Assembly (NCBI GenBank): GCA_963965975.1
Contig: OZ014421.1
Location: 2,221,001-2,285,000 of the forward strand
Origin: Xestospongia bergquistia
Taxonomy: Eukaryota; Porifera; Demospongiae; Haplosclerida; Petrosiidae
DNA: 64,000 nt
Direction: 5' to 3'
Shown one piece after another: positions 17,512 through 31,555 of the stretch (position 1 is its first letter; each line of letters opens with the position of its first letter). A model generated the notes under the pieces. That model made no database searches. It was not told the origin of the DNA and worked only from the letters and a program-made list of their open reading frames with translations. Made by a program: the position numbers and the translations under genes.

Positions 17512-20500
17512 ATGGCTACATCAGGTATAATGATAGTAGTTAGTTAAGTTATCGTGTGTGTGTCGTTTTCTGCAGATTATTATGTACCTAGAAAGAGGTC
17601 AGATCACTCCACACATATAATAGGTGACTACCTCTACATGTGGGGTGGTGATATAGATGGTCTTCCTAAGGTACATGATAATGAAGTCAAATGCAGAATG
17701 ACCTCTTTTATTGAGTTATTTCACTTACCAAATGGTAGGTGGGAGCAACAATCTACCAATGGTAAACCTCCACTGGGTATCAAGGGCTACTCCTCTACAG
17801 TTATTGGTAACAGAATCTACTACTTTGGAGGGGATTGTAATCATGACAGGTGTCATCACAATAGTCTCAACTCATTAGCAACAGATTCACTGACATGGAA
17901 TGAACTGTTCCCAACTAATGCAAGTATGGGTCCAATGATGAAATCATTTTCTGGAATGATATCTCTTACACTCAATAATGAAGATTTTCTACTGTTAGTT
18001 GGTGGATTTGGTCCACAACCTATATTTCAACAGCCTGGTATTCAGTATAGCAATGAAGGAATAGCTGGTTGTAATGTTCGTACTAATGAACACCACTACT
18101 ATCAGTTATCCAATGGTAAGAACATAATATATTGTGTTATCAATATGTTAGTACAATGTTATAGCTGTTTATATTGCAGGTCAATGGATAGTACCAGATA
18201 TGATTGGAGAAGCCCCACCTCCTTGTCAAAGCTTCACTCTTACATCACTATCAAATAATAGAGCTCTGTTATTTGGTGGTCGTATTCCTAATTGTCGTGA
18301 TAACACTGTGTATATTGGACAGTGTACAGACATTGCAGTGGTGAGTATAGTATGTAATTATTTAGTTTCTATATAATAAATAATAAATAATAAAGTTCAA
18401 AGCTTAATATTGTTGAATGAAATAAATTTAGAGCATTGTGTTATTTTTAGGAACGTTTTTATTAATAAAAAAATGATCTATTGTTAGTTTAGTCAATTTA
18501 GAGTTTATTGTGATAAATGAAACATTCCTTTAGTCAGGTATAATGATGCAATATTTCTTTGACTAAAATGCGACCCTTGATTAGTAGCATTCCTTTTTTC
18601 TATATGTGCAGTAAAATTGATGCTTACCTTGAATAAAATGGCTGCCTGACAAAATGTTAATTTTCTTGTTTTGATCAATACTGAAATAGATGCCCCAGGT
18701 CTTATTCATGCAAATATAATGACTAAATTAAAATCCACATAAATTATAAAATGAGCAATATTTTTAATTATTTTCCAAAATACAGTAATACTTATTGCTA
18801 TGTTAATTGTATAATATGTTTACTTGAATATTATATATCAAGCATTGGGAGAAATTAAGTGAACCACTTCCCAAATCTGTGAATTGGCCTCAGAGTAAAT
18901 CATGTCATGCTGCCACTAATATCAGTGACCAACATGTGATGATGGTGGGTGGATATCCTACTGCTTTTGCTGACAGCTGGTTATTTAACAGTGATACAAG
19001 GACATGGACAAAAGTTAGTTACTAGTTATCCTGTGACCTAACTCTAATATAAAGCAAGTATTATCTATGATGTAAAGTATGAGAGGACATATTAAGTGTG
19101 ACTATTTGAACCTTGACCTCACAAAAACTTTGAACTATTCATAAGCTATGATTACTTATAGTTATTGTTTTTTATAAGCCTGGTCTTATAACTGTATCCC
19201 TAACACTATAGCATGTTGACATATATGATGATATAGTCTTGTAATAAATCTGATTTGTCAGTTGTTAAAGATTATAGATAATAATATCATAATAATTATG
19301 GTTATGTTTAAGTCTTAATATATATGTATCAACTCTGTTAGCTCATACAAAGTTACTTATAGTCTGTTACAAGATGCATATGCTCAATGATGTTACATGT
19401 ATAATGACTACTTTTGTAGTAAGCATTATTATAATGTCATATAGTACACTATATTCCATCTAACAGCTTCATCTACCAACGTCAGTGAGTAAAAAAAGAA
19501 GACACTCCCTCTCAGTATGGAATGTGTCACCTAGGAATGTATGGGTAGTACAATTTGGGGGATTCTTTCATGGTAAATGCAATGATACTACAGTGATAGA
19601 TCTTAGTAAGTACTATCTATTGATCATAGTATTTGTTATATAGCTCAGATTCACATTATCAATATTATTGTAGTATGATATAGGAGCCTGACACATGAAC
19701 TGTTTTTATGACATAATAGTATCATAGTTTAATTCTGTGGTAACATGCTCTATCTTCCACTGTAGTATGTAATGATGACTGTTGGTCTATAAGAGATGTA
19801 ATTATTAACCTGAGGTCAACTGAAGAATATCAACTTAAGCTACAACAAAAGAGACAAGAGACGTATGAACAATTTCCTAGGAGACATGGTCAACATCAAC
19901 TTACTATACAATCTCCTCTAAGTCTTCAATCCTCTTCTTTACCAAAGGGAGACTCAAAAGAAAAAGATGTAGAAATCCAACATTTAACACAGCAACTTGA
20001 AGTTACTAACAAAGAGCTAGAAGATACAAGACAACAGCAGATAGATGTGACAGCAGCTCTTCAAGAGGATCTTCAAACAAAGGAAAGACAACTACAGCAA
20101 CTGCGTAAAGAACTTCAGGAGAAACAACAAACTGAAACTATGCTTCAACTTGAGCACAAACATAGAAAAAGTTTACTTCAAGAGCAGATACAAGCTCAAG
20201 ACGAAAGGATAAAGCAACAGTTACAGGAGAGTCAAGAGAGAGAACGTGTACTACGTCTACAACACAACATTATCAAAGAAGAACTTTCTCAACAAATCCA
20301 AGAGTCAGCCACTGCTCTTCAAGAAACCCAAGATACTATTGCCACTCTTCAACAAAAAGTTCAACAATTACAAGAGCAGTCTCATTGGGTAGTGAGGGAG
20401 GAGGAGATTGAAATGACTGAGGAGATCCTTGGAAAAGGAAGTTGGGGAGAAGTCAAAGTGGCTAAATTTTGTGGCCTTAGAGTTGCTGCCAAATGTCTTT

Positions 20501-21141
20501 GTGTAATTACCCTATCACCATACAATATATCAGTTTTTTCACGAGAAATGGAGATTGCTGCTCGAGTACGTCATCCCAATCTCCTACAGTTCATAGGAGC
20601 CACTCAAGTGGGTACTCCTATCATCCTCTCAGAATTAATGCCTACTAGCCTTCGTAAAGAACTAGAAGCCGGTCCTCTACCCTATCCTGCTGTTCTGACT
20701 ATTAGTCAAGATATAGCCTGTGGTCTCAACTATCTCCACCTTTTTAAACCAGATCCAATACTACACAGAGATGTCAGCACAGCTAATATTCTTCTTACTC
20801 ATGGGCAGTTTGGGTGGAGAGCCAAGGTATCAGACTATGGCTCAGCTAATCTTCAACCAATGATTGGTCAAACAGTCAATCCAGGTAATCCAGTTTATTC
20901 TGCTCCAGAAGCTAGTCTACCAAGAGAGCATTCTCCTGCAATGGATGTTTATAGTTATGGTATTGTCTTGATTGAAATGATGATTTGTCGTATTCCTGTG
21001 GTAGCAGAGAGACAATGTCACATTACTACTATTCGACAATCTTCTTTTAAAGCTCTTATCGAGAGATGTTTGAAGGAGAATCATCAAGAACGTCCGACAA
21101 TGTCAGAGATTGTTAAAGACCTCAATGAAACCATTTGGTAG
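17512..21141 (+). CDS. KK2: kelch-coiled-coil-kinase gene, beta type, intact
   Basis: Exons 17512-17524, 17576-18115, 18180-18340, 18843-19013, 19467-19605 and 19766-21141 give 799 residues. Exon 1 encodes only MATS and splices to DYYVPRKR. Six kelch blades (about 15-340) are followed by a Gln-rich coiled coil (about 400-540) and the kinase (about 558-797). Kinase motifs are GKGSWGEV, VAAKCL, HRDVSTANILL, SDYGSAN, YSAPEA, then MDVYSYGIVLIEM and a terminal ERPTMSEI as in tyrosine-kinase-like and Ser/Thr kinases. All catalytic residues (Lys, HRD Asp, Asn, DYG Asp) are present. The kinase C-lobe differs clearly from the alpha type (VAERQCH, where alpha copies have KTADKMTQ). Exon 4 is three codons shorter than in alpha copies and exon 5 two codons longer. 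Confidence 0.9.
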
Positions 21142-21447
21142 ACAATAATATGCTGTGTATTACAATTTTAGTAGTGAGTTTACTTTAATAAATAGTTTAG
21201 GTATTGTACTATTATTATGATAATTTTACCACATTTGGACATTTTGACAAAGTGTATAGTGAATATCATTATTGCTAAAATGTTTTGTTGGCATATAGTA
21301 CTAATGTTTTTTTGAACCATCTTGTATAGGTATAACTATGAAAGGATATAAACTGGTCATCTGATAATGTTATGTTACTCCAGGTAATAATCACCTTAGT
21401 GCAAGGCGACTTGTCTGAATGATGCAACAAAATCTCACCTTAGTTTA

Positions 21448-21612
21448 AATACATATACATACATGCAGCATGCATATACACATAGGTATATACATACATA
21501 CATGCAAACATATAAACATACATACATATATACACACAAACATACATATATACATACTAATATACATACAAACATACATACATATTATATATATATATAT
21601 AGATAGATAGGT
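21448..21612. repeat. TACA/CATA-rich simple repeat
   Basis: Imperfect run of ACATACATATATACATAC units, ending in ATATAT and then GATAGATAG. A typical microsatellite tract; unstable length is expected. Confidence 0.8.
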
Positions 21613-22125
21613 AATGCTGAAGAATGTAATAATTACTGCCCCGAACCCGCAACCACAGTATGCAAAAGCATGTGATCATTTATGTACACAGCAGAAAGAA
21701 ATTTTTTTGACAGGTGTATTCCATAATTACTTATATGATTGTTTAAGTCAGCTAACTTAAAGGAATTAATTTATCCATATCTTCATCCATCTATTGATCT
21801 ATGTATTCATTCTTATGTCCATAATTTTGGCTTTGTACTTCACAATACACACTAGATTAAAATAGATAGTATTATGTTCAAATCACATGTATCGTCATAA
21901 TTGAAAAAAATGAGCAGCCAATATCTAGAGAAATTACTAACATTTTATGCACATACTCTCAGATCATATTTCAAGTCAAAAGTCATAAAGCTTAAGATCA
22001 TTCATATCACTTGTATTCACATGGATTACCATTTCAGAAATGTTTTGGTCAATATTTTGCCAGTCATATTCCAAATTAATTCATTTTCATCCTTATGGTT
22101 TTTACTTATCTCCAATCCCTAATGA

Positions 22126-22128
<3 letters not shown>

Positions 22129-22163
<35 letters not shown>
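22129..22163. repeat. (TA)n microsatellite
   Basis: About 17 uninterrupted TA dinucleotides. Confidence 0.9.
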
Positions 22164-22166
<3 letters not shown>

Positions 22167-22894
22167 AAGTATATTATTACTATTAAAGTATATTATATTA
22201 TGTTAGACATGTTATTGTATAATATTATTTTACATGTGTCAATAGCCGTATGTGCTATGTTATTTTAATAAAATGAAAGCATTTTGTGTACTTGTACATT
22301 TATCAATGGTCTAAAAATGTAATTCACTCTATGTTATTGCACCAATTACTTGTTTACTTTATACATATATATGTTTACAAAGCACATCTGTTACCTATGT
22401 TTGTACAACCTCTTCAACCACAAAGTTGGGCAAGCTATTGAGTAATCTCAACACATTCAATTCACATTGACCCTTTGGTTTGTGACAATGACACAAGTAT
22501 GTTTCTATAGCATACTTCTCTTCCTTCAACGTATGCATAACTATTACATATAGCAATTTTGTTCTATAAAAACACAATTTATTACAGTGTAGGAGATGTT
22601 CCAAGGTGCTCTGTCATTGCCATAAGTTGTATAGAACAATAACCTGTTAAATTATAATTGTTACAATTACTCATGACACTACCTATAGCAACTGTGTATC
22701 ACAAAGTTTTAAATCCTCAGAAAATGTACAAAAGGTATATATTTTTATGATTGATTATTCTCACAAAAGAGTTTAGAATTTATTATGTAAACTCAAGCTG
22801 TAGGAACAGTATACCTTCATAATTGAAGTATCAACAGTGGTGCAGCCACTTCATATTAGCTCCTTATAATGTATTGTTATTACTCGAATGACGA

Positions 22895-22939
22895 GCATTC
22901 TGGGCGTGCCTGTTAAGAATTAAGAACGCGACGTCTGAG
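22895..22939 (+). promoter_or_regulatory. Proximal promoter of KK3, beta type
   Basis: TTAAGAACGCGACGTCTGAG directly precedes the ATG and matches the KK2 leader (GAGCGACGTCTAGATCTGAG) apart from a short insertion there. The GACGTC palindrome is about 5-10 bp before the start codon, so it may lie in the 5' UTR and not in the promoter proper. No TATA or CCAAT box is seen. Confidence 0.4.
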
Positions 22940-25900
22940 ATGGCTACATCAGGTATAATGATAGTAGTTAGTTACCTATTGTTATCGTGTGTGTGTGTCC
23001 TATTCTACAGATTATTATGTACCTACAAAGAGGTCCAGTCACTCCACAAATATAGTAGGTGACTTCCTCTACATGTGGGGTGGCAATATAGATGGTCTCC
23101 CTAGGGTACATGATAATGAAGTCAAACAGAGGATGACATCTGTTATTGAGGTATTTGACTTACCAAATGGTAGGTGGGAACAACGAACTACCAATGGTAA
23201 ACCTCCACTGGGTGTGTGGGGCTACGCTACTACTGTTATCACTAACAATATCTACTACTTTGGAGGCTATTGTAATCATGATCAGTGTTGGCACAATAGT
23301 CTCAATTCATTAACAATAGATTCACTTACATGGAATGAACCGTTCCCAACCAATCCAAGTATGGGTCCAATGATGAAATCAGGTTGCAGGATGATATCTC
23401 TTACATTCAGTGAAGTGCAACTTATACTAGTAGTTGGTGGATATGGTCCATGTCCAACATCTCTACAACATGGTGCTCAGTATAGTGGTTATGGTGATGT
23501 TGTTCGTACTAATGAACACCACTACTATCAGTTATCCAGTGGTAAGATCAATATATCATGTTATCAATACATTATACGTCCAGTATAATCTTATAACTGT
23601 TTGTATTTCAGGTCAGTGGATAGTACCTGAAATGATTGGAGAAGGACCACCTCCTTGTAGTAGCTTTACTCTTACATCGCTACCAAATAACAGAGGTCTG
23701 TTATTTGGGGGTTGTACTCACAATGGCTATGATAACACTGTGTATATTGCTCAGTGTACAGAGACTGCAGTGGTGAGTATAATATGTACTAAGTCAAAGT
23801 ATTTAGTTACTATATAATATTGTGTAGTAATTAAATTTGAAATTTCAGATTGTTGAATGAAATAACTTTTAAATTAGAGTACAGTGTCTTTATATTATTA
23901 TTAGGAATTGTTTTATTAATGAACAAAGTGATCCACTGTTTGTTAATATTATTTTCTTTAGTCAACTTTGAGGTTGCAATTATCACTGAAACATTCCTTT
24001 AGTCAGCTATAATGATGCTATATTTCCTTACTAAATGCTACCCATGAGTAGTAAAAAATCTTGAATAGTAGCCTCCTTTATTCTGTATATCAGTAAATTG
24101 ATACTACCCTTGAATTAATCCTGCAATTGGTGCTTGACAAAATTATTAAGATACAAAGTTTAAATATGTGACCTGATTTGCAAAAAAGGACCACTTCTGT
24201 CAAAACAATTAAAACATCTCAAACATCTGTTTTGTATACATTCAGTTGGTATATATGCATAACTATTCTATATGTAATCAAAACTGTTTTTTGATATGTT
24301 TTAACAGTGTTTTTTATAAATCAGGTCACAAATGTTTTGACAGAAGTGGTCCCTTTTTGCAAATCAGGTCACATATATTTTTTGTCATGAATGTTCAGAA
24401 TCACATCTAACTCAAGAAAATTTAATGATTCACAATATATTTAAATGCTGTCCTCAATTAGACATTGCTCTCAAATGGTAAATTTTCTTGTTGATTATCA
24501 ATATTGAAATAGTTCCCCCTAGTGTTATTCAAAGAAATATAATAACTAAGTTAATTTCATATAAACTAAGGAATCAGCCAGTATACAGTATCAATAATAA
24601 AAAATTATTGATGTGTGAATTGTATAATATGTTTACTTAAGTATTATCTCTCCAGCATTGGGAAAAGATAAGGGAACGACTTCCCATATCAGTGAAGTGG
24701 CCTCAGTGTAGACTGTATCATGGTGCCATTATTATCAGTGACCTACAATTGATGGTTCTGGGTGGATTTAATACTACATCAGAGCCTTATGACAGCTGGT
24801 TATTTAACATTACTGCAAAGACATGGACGAAGGTTAGTACTATAAAAACTTGGTTTTCTATTAAATCAATAAAATTGGTATCTTAGAATAAGAGTAAAAA
24901 ATTAAAATAGTATAGTCAATTCAATTATAATACAGAAATAGACCCTATATAGAACATAACTAAAATACCTAAGGATACACTTAAATATGTCCATACAGTA
25001 AACAGTGTTGCATCATAATAACAATACAGTAGATAAACTCCATCATTGTATAACATATCCAATGTATGCATAATTACTAGTTATGAGCTATCCTGTTACC
25101 TAAGTTTAACATAAAATGAATTAATATCTATAATTTTATAGTATGAGGTGACATAATAAAGCGTGACTAACGAACTTTCATTATTGCAATGGAGAAATCA
25201 TAACAAATAACACTATAATATGTTAACATTTATGATAATATATTCTTATGATATATCTAATTTATCTATAGTTATAACTCTGTTGTTAAAAGTATACATA
25301 AGTAATTATGTTCATATTTTAATGTCTTATAACATGTTAACTCTACAAGTTCATTTAAGTTATAGCCTGTTATTAGAGTACATGTATCCACTGATGTTAC
25401 ATGTATAATGCCTAGTAATATCATAACATCATTGTTATAATGTCATATAATACACTATATTCCATCTTATAGCTTACTCTACCAGAGTTAGTGACTAAGA
25501 GATGTGGTCACTCCCTCTCACTATGGAATGTGTCACCTACTACTGTATGGGTAGTACAATTTGGAGGATTCTATTTTGGTAGACTCGATGATACAACAGT
25601 GATAGAACTTAGTAAGTACACTCTATTGATCATAATAGTTGCTATATAGTAAACACATATACACACATTATCAGTACTATCACAGTATGATATGCAAGTG
25701 TTGACACACTAACTGTTGTATTAACTAGTTTCATAACTCATTACTATTATAACATACTATATCACTCACTGTAGTATGTAATGATGACCAGTGGACTGTA
25801 GGAGATGTAATGACTAACCTGGCATCTACTGAAGAATATCAACTTAAGCTACAACAGAAGCAACAACAGACATCTGTACAAACTTCTGGTAAATATGGAC

Positions 25901-27150
25901 AACTTCATGTTACCATCCAATCTCCTACATGCCTTCAACCTTTGCCTTTAACACATCATGAGTCACAAGAGAAAGATAGAGAAATCCAACATTTAACACA
26001 ACAACTTGAGGCAGCCAACAAAGAGTTACAAAGTACAAGACAACAACTAATAGATTTGACAAGGGCTCTTCAAGAGGACATTCAAGCTAAAGAAAGGCGA
26101 CTTCGGGTATTACGTCTACAACTTCGAAGGAAACAAATAGCTCAAGGTAGACTTCAACATGAGCATAAAAATAGTGAAAAGCTACTTCAACAACAGCTAC
26201 AAGATCTAGAAGAGAGGGAACGACAACAACTACATGATATTCAAGAGAAAGAGAGAGTACTGTGTCAAGAGCAAGATGATATTAAACAAGGCCTTCATCA
26301 GCAACTCAAAGAGTCAACCACTGCTCTTGAACAAAGACAGCATACTATTACTTCTCTTCAGCAACAAATTCAACAGTTACAAGAGCAATCTTACTGGGTT
26401 GTGATGAAGGAAGAGATTGAGATGACTGGTGAGGTCCTTGGGAAAGGTGGTTGGGGAGAAGTCAAGGTGGCCAAGTTTCGTAGCCTTAGAGTAGCTGCCA
26501 AATGTCTATATGAAGTTATCCTGTCACCATATAACATATCAGTTTTTACAAGAGAAATGGAGATTGCTGCTCGAGTACGTCATCCCAATCTCCTCCAATT
26601 TATAGGAGCCACTCGAGTAGGTACTCCTATCATCCTTTCAGAACTAATGCCTACTAGCCTTCGTAAAGAACTAGAAGCTGGTCCTCTATCATATCATACT
26701 GTTCTAGCAATCAGTCAAGACATAGCCTGTGGTCTCAATTATCTTCACCTTTTTAAACCAGATCCAATACTACATAGAGATATCAGTACTGCTAATATTC
26801 TTCTTACACATGGGCAGTTTAGGTGGAGAGCCAAGGTATCAGACTATGGTTCAGCTAATCTTCAACCACTTATTGGTCAAACAGTCAATCCAGGTAATCC
26901 AGTTTATTCTGCTCCAGAAGCTAGTATACCAAGAGAGCATTCTCCTGCAATGGATGTTTACAGTTATGGTGTTGTCTTGATTGAGATGATGATCCGTCGT
27001 ATTCCTGTGGTAGCAGAGAGACAACTTCATATAAATGCTATTCGACAACCAATGTTTAAAGCTCTTATTCAGAGATGTTTAATAGAGAATCAGCGAGAAC
27101 GTCCAACAATGTCAGAGATCATAAGAGATCTCAATGACACAATTGGCTAG
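22940..27150 (+). CDS. KK3: kelch-coiled-coil-kinase gene, beta type, intact
   Basis: Exons 22940-22952, 23011-23541, 23612-23772, 24656-24832, 25473-25611 and 25775-27150; 798 residues. Exon 2 is three codons shorter than in KK2, with a deletion in blade 3 (QYSGYGDVVRTNEHH). The diglycines of all six blades are kept (WGG, FGG, VGG, FGG, LGG, FGG). Coiled coil about residues 380-545, rich in Leu/Gln/Glu/Arg heptads. The kinase has GKGGWGEV, VAAKCL, HRDISTANILL, SDYGSAN and YSAPEA. Exon 6 is closest to KK2, with near-identical DNA through the catalytic loop. Intron 3 (883 bp) contains MITE copy 2, and intron 4 is long (640 bp). No damage is seen. Confidence 0.9.
24164..24377. mobile_element. 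Palindromic MITE, copy 2, inside KK3 intron 3
   Basis: Starts ATATGTGACCTGATTTGC and ends GCAAATCAGGTCACATATA, a near-perfect inverted pair. GACCACTTCTGTCAAAACA and its inverse lie just inside. It lacks the inner left repeat present in copies 1 and 3, so it is an internally deleted copy. Flanking TA/AT suggests TA target duplication as in Tc1/mariner-type MITEs, but the AT-rich context makes this uncertain. Confidence 0.8.
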
Positions 27151-28540
27151 ACACTGATATAATATGCGTGATAATTTTAGTACTGAGGTTACTTTATAAT
27201 TAGTTTAGCTATTGTATAGTATATAATTATTATAATAACTTTACCATGTTTAGAAATGTATGAATGTATGTATTATTACATATGAATAATCCTTTTTTTT
27301 GTAATTTTGTAATTGCAAGTTATTATTTATAATGTATAATGTACAAAGTTGATGTTAAGGTGGGGTTCACTTGTCGTAATGTCCATATTTCATAACCTAT
27401 TAATTTCAGTTACCAATATAGTTTTTTCAAACTGAGCAGATATTATCACCTTAATAAAAGGGTAATCCCCATAATAATAATAATGTAATTAGCAAAAACT
27501 TACTGATGTCCAGTCGTCTGGCCAAGCCAGATCTCCTCAAACACATGGAAAATTTTGTAACTAGTTAAGGACTACTTAATAACTAGTTATTAACTATGAA
27601 CATTTAGTGGGATGAGCCTGAGCATGCAACATTTTTATAAACAGATGTGTTAAACAATTCTTAAAAGTTACTGTTTTATACAAATCAATGTGATGAACGA
27701 ATATTCATATTATTATTCATAATTATTGGATGATTTGTATCTTGTTCTTAGCAGAAAAAACCTTTCATATATTAAATCATGTGAACATTGACAATATTAC
27801 ATAATTTGATACTAATGTCATAGATGGAAAAGATTTAAGGAAGCAGCAAAATACAATGATTCCACGTTTGAATGTGAAGTTCCATGTTGTTTGGACATTT
27901 TGCTAGTTTAATTTCTATCAATATATATTCATTAGTAGGTCCATGTCTTCACTAATTAAGTTGTTGACATGACAATTAATACCCTCAATGTTGTATAGAG
28001 TTTTTATTTTGTCAATGTCCTGTCCGTTAATTAAGTGTTCTCATTTGATGTTGTTGTCTCCAGCTTCATGCATTAACACTCTGTATTTATATTTTCTTGC
28101 TTTACTTTAACTGCTTCTGTCTCTTTTCGTTGCCTTCATCCTTATCTGTATCTTGTAATCCATTCTTGTCTTCATTGCAATTGTCTCTACTTCTTCTTGT
28201 TCTTATTATCTCTGTCTGTCATAAAAATTCTTTCTTCTCTACCATCAGCTGCTTTTCTTCCCTTCATCTGTCTCTCAATTCCAAGCCTTTCTTTTCTTCC
28301 TTCTACTGTCTCACCTCTCCTCCTTTCTTCGTTCTCTTGCAAGTCTTTCCTCTCTTTCATTCTGCTTCTCTACATTTAGTTTTCTCATTGCTTTTTCCAT
28401 TACTCATGCCATGACACGACAGGACCCATTGTACCTTAAAATATAAGTCGTTGGGTGGCAAGATGTGTGCTTATAATCTTGTATAAGTGGACATCATGAA
28501 TTTTACAAGATGACTATCCTATTTTATGTTTTTTTCTAGT
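27151..28540. other. Intergenic region KK3-KK4 with a pyrimidine-rich tract
   Basis: No gene is seen. Positions about 28090-28410 are strongly C/T-biased on the + strand (see the separate repeat entry). The rest is AT-rich and unstructured to my eye. Confidence 0.45.
28090..28410 (+). repeat. Polypyrimidine-rich tract, ~320 bp
   Basis: The + strand is mostly C and T, with many TTCTTC, CTCTCC and TCTGTCTC runs and few purines. The open frames through it (28097-28414, 28197-28379) are Ser/Leu/Phe-rich translation artefacts of the composition. The minus strand would be purine-rich and able to form triplex-type structure. Confidence 0.6.
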
Positions 28541-31500
28541 ATGGCTACCCCAGTCCAGGTATGACCATACATTATAATGAGTTATCTTGTTAAGTGAGTT
28601 TGTGTCATGTTCAACAAATTATTATGTACTTACAATAGGTTTGGTCACTCCACCCACATAGTGGGTCACTACCTTTACATGTGGAGGGATGCTATAGATG
28701 GTCATCCCAAAGTACATGACAATGACATCAAACAGAGGATGACATCTGTTATTGGAATATTTCACTTATCAATTGGTATGTGGGAACAACGACCTACTAA
28801 TGGAAAATCTCCACTGGGTATTGCTTGCTACACTTCTACTGTTATAACAAGATCTACTACTTTGAAAGGAGTTGTAACCACGACCACTGTTACCACAATA
28901 GTCTCAACTCATTTACAACAAAGACTCACTCATATGGAATGAACTTCTACCTACCAGTTTATATAAGGGTCCAAGATGAAGTCATGGTATAAGACGATGT
29001 ATCTCACATTCAATAAAGAGGATTACCTACTGGTATTTGGTATTCTTGGTTTACATCCTAAGTTTGTACAACCAGGTGCTTAGTTTAGTGATAAGCTGCA
29101 ATGTTCTCATCATGTTTGTACTAATGAGGACAACTACTACCAGTTATCCAGTGGTAAGATCAATATATCACGTTTTCAATACATCATACATCAAATGTGA
29201 TTTTTAGCTATTCAAATTTTAGATAATTGGGCAGTACCAGATATCAGAGGAGATGGCCACCTCCTTGTAGTGACATCACTTTAACATCATTACCAAATAA
29301 CAGAGCTCTGTTATTTTGTGGTTATACTCCTAATGGCTATGATAACTCTGTGTATATTGGACAGTTTTACACAAACTTCAGTGGGGAGTACAATATGTAC
29401 TAAGTTAATGTGCTTAATTACTGTATAATATTGTGGAGTGATCTAGTTAATGTTTAACATAGTTGAATAAAATGAATTTAGTATTTATTTTCTTACATTA
29501 TTGAAAATACTTTAATAATGAAGAATTTACACATTGTTCAGTAAATGTTTGTTAAACTTAAGAATCTTAGTCAACTATATTGATTCTGTACTTCATTAAC
29601 TAAACACTGCCCTAGTATAGTAACCTCCCTTTGAGTGGTTTGTCAGTGGAATTGATGCTGGTCTAGATTGAATATTATTCAACACATGCTAAGTTTTATG
29701 CTTAAAAGAAACCTAGCTTTGATAATAACTCAAAGATATTTTATTCAAGATAAAACATTTTCATCAGAAAGCTGGAGCATGAGAAATTTTTTTAAACAAA
29801 TAATAAATACTTTACAACAAGGTAACATTATAAATATACAACAACAATGCTGCTTAAAACTGCTATTGAATCTTGAGCTATCAAATTACCTGACGCCAAG
29901 AACATTAAGAAATATTTTAAACTCAAGAAGCTTTATTTTTTTAAATGCTGACCTTGACTATATTACATCCTCCAACATAGTTATCTTCCCTATCATAATT
30001 AAATAAAATTAATGTCATAGTCTATATTTAAGAGAATATGGAAACTAAAATTAATATTTACAGAAACTATGAAATAGCAGTACTCTTAATCATTTCCCAA
30101 TATATAGTATTAATAACTAGTTTATGTGTTATTTACTTAGAACTGGCAGAAGTTATGTGAACCACTTCCCAAATTAGTGAAGTGGCCTCAAAGTAAATTC
30201 ATTCATGTTGCCACTATTATCAGTGACTTACACATCCTGATGGTTTTTGAGTCTGGTATACCTGACAGCTGGTTATTGAACATTGATACAAGGACATGAC
30301 AAATGTTACTTATTAAGTGAATTAATGTGTAGGATGAGAGAACATTATAAACATTCTTTTTTTAACCTTAGCCCTGACAATATAACAATAATTATTATAA
30401 TAATTAACATTAAATTCATGAATGTATGTCCTTTTAATATCTGTTGTACGACATTTGTTTACATATGTTCATGTTTTAATGTTTTTTAAACATGCCAACT
30501 CTACCAGTTCATACAAAGTTATGGTCTGTTACTGGAATACATGTATCAACAGATGTTACATGTATAATGACTAGTTTTGTAGTAATATCATAATATCAAT
30601 ATTATAATGTAATATAGTACACTATATTCCATTTGATAAATCACTCTACCAGAGTCAGTGACTAAGAAAGAGTACTATTACCTCTTAGTATAGATTGTGT
30701 TATGTAACACTCTATGTGTAGTTCAATTTGGAAGATATTTATACTGAGATAAATTCGATGATACTACTGTCATAGAGCTTAGTAAGTACTGGTACCATAT
30801 ATCGTTCATAGTATTTGTTGAATAACACGTGTGTACAAGCACACACATTAAATCACTATAATATTCATTAATGATGATATTATGTACATGTTTGAGCTAG
30901 CTATAAACAAGGTGAGTGATCCTATATTATCCATACAATGCAATAATTCATTGATAATGACCATAACAGGTATATGATATGGTTGTACAGCACACTGCTG
31001 AGTTTTGTGCTGATGGTATTGACAAACATAACAGCCTCTAAACAAACCTCTCATTACTTGTTCTCAAGATCAGACTGTCTGGTCAGGCTCTATCACTTTT
31101 GTACTTTAGAATGACAATTAGTGTGTTGGAAGGAGTGGATTGCTGTGTTGCATTAGAGTAATACTTGAGAATGGGCAAGTACCCTACCACAAGTAAGATC
31201 TGTCTTCTGACGTTGAATAAGTTTAGAAACACACACATATTTGTCAGTATTTTCCCAATATGATGTATGTGCATTAACACACTAACTATTTGTATTACAA
31301 ACTAGTCTCACAATTCAATATAATTGTAACATACTATATCTCTCACTGTAGTATATAATAATGACTAGTAGTCTGTACGAGATTTAATAAATAATCTGAT
31401 ATCAACTGAAGAATATCAACTTAAGCTACAACAGAAAAGACGAGAGAAGTCTTCTGGGAGGCATGGACAACTGGAACATACTGTCCAATCTCCTCAACTT

Positions 31501-31555
31501 TCACAACCTTTTTCTTGATCACATCATGAGTTAAAAGAGAAGACTCAATATACAA
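28541..31555 (+). pseudogene. KK4: kelch-kinase pseudogene, mainly beta-like, kinase lost
   Basis: Exon 1 (28541-28558) is one base short (18 nt, ending CCAG), which breaks the phase. The exon 2 acceptor has mutated (CAACAA before ATTATTATG). Exon 2 (28618-29155) has frameshifts and a stop in GCTTAGTTTAG. Exon 3 (about 29224-29385), exon 4 (about 30142-30298) and exon 5 (about 30640-30780) are recognisable but damaged. Exon 6 starts at 31352 with TAGTAG replacing the CAGTGG codons and ends near 31555 before the coiled coil. Exons 4-5 match the beta copies, while exon 1 and the leader resemble relic KK9, so the copy may be mosaic. Intron 3 contains an AT-rich open frame (29668-30006) with no identity. 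Intron 5 has about 350 bp of unmatched insert at about 30860-31240. Confidence 0.85.

Larger units (their letters stand above)
21142..22939. other. Intergenic region KK2-KK3, low-complexity DNA
   Basis: Holds a TACA/CATA-rich tract (about 21448-21612) and a (TA) run (22129-22163). There is a small GC-richer patch at 21638-21670 that, read on the minus strand, resembles the B-box end of a tRNA-derived SINE. No gene is recognised. Open frames at 21901-22122 (+) and 22395-22604 (-) look random. Confidence 0.5.

Noticed and set aside
28097..28414. 105-residue Ser/Leu/Phe-rich ORF
   Set aside because: Falls entirely in the polypyrimidine tract; composition alone explains it.
29668..30006. 112-residue ORF in intron 3 of pseudogene KK4
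   Set aside because: AT-rich, not present in intron 3 of other copies, no family resemblance.
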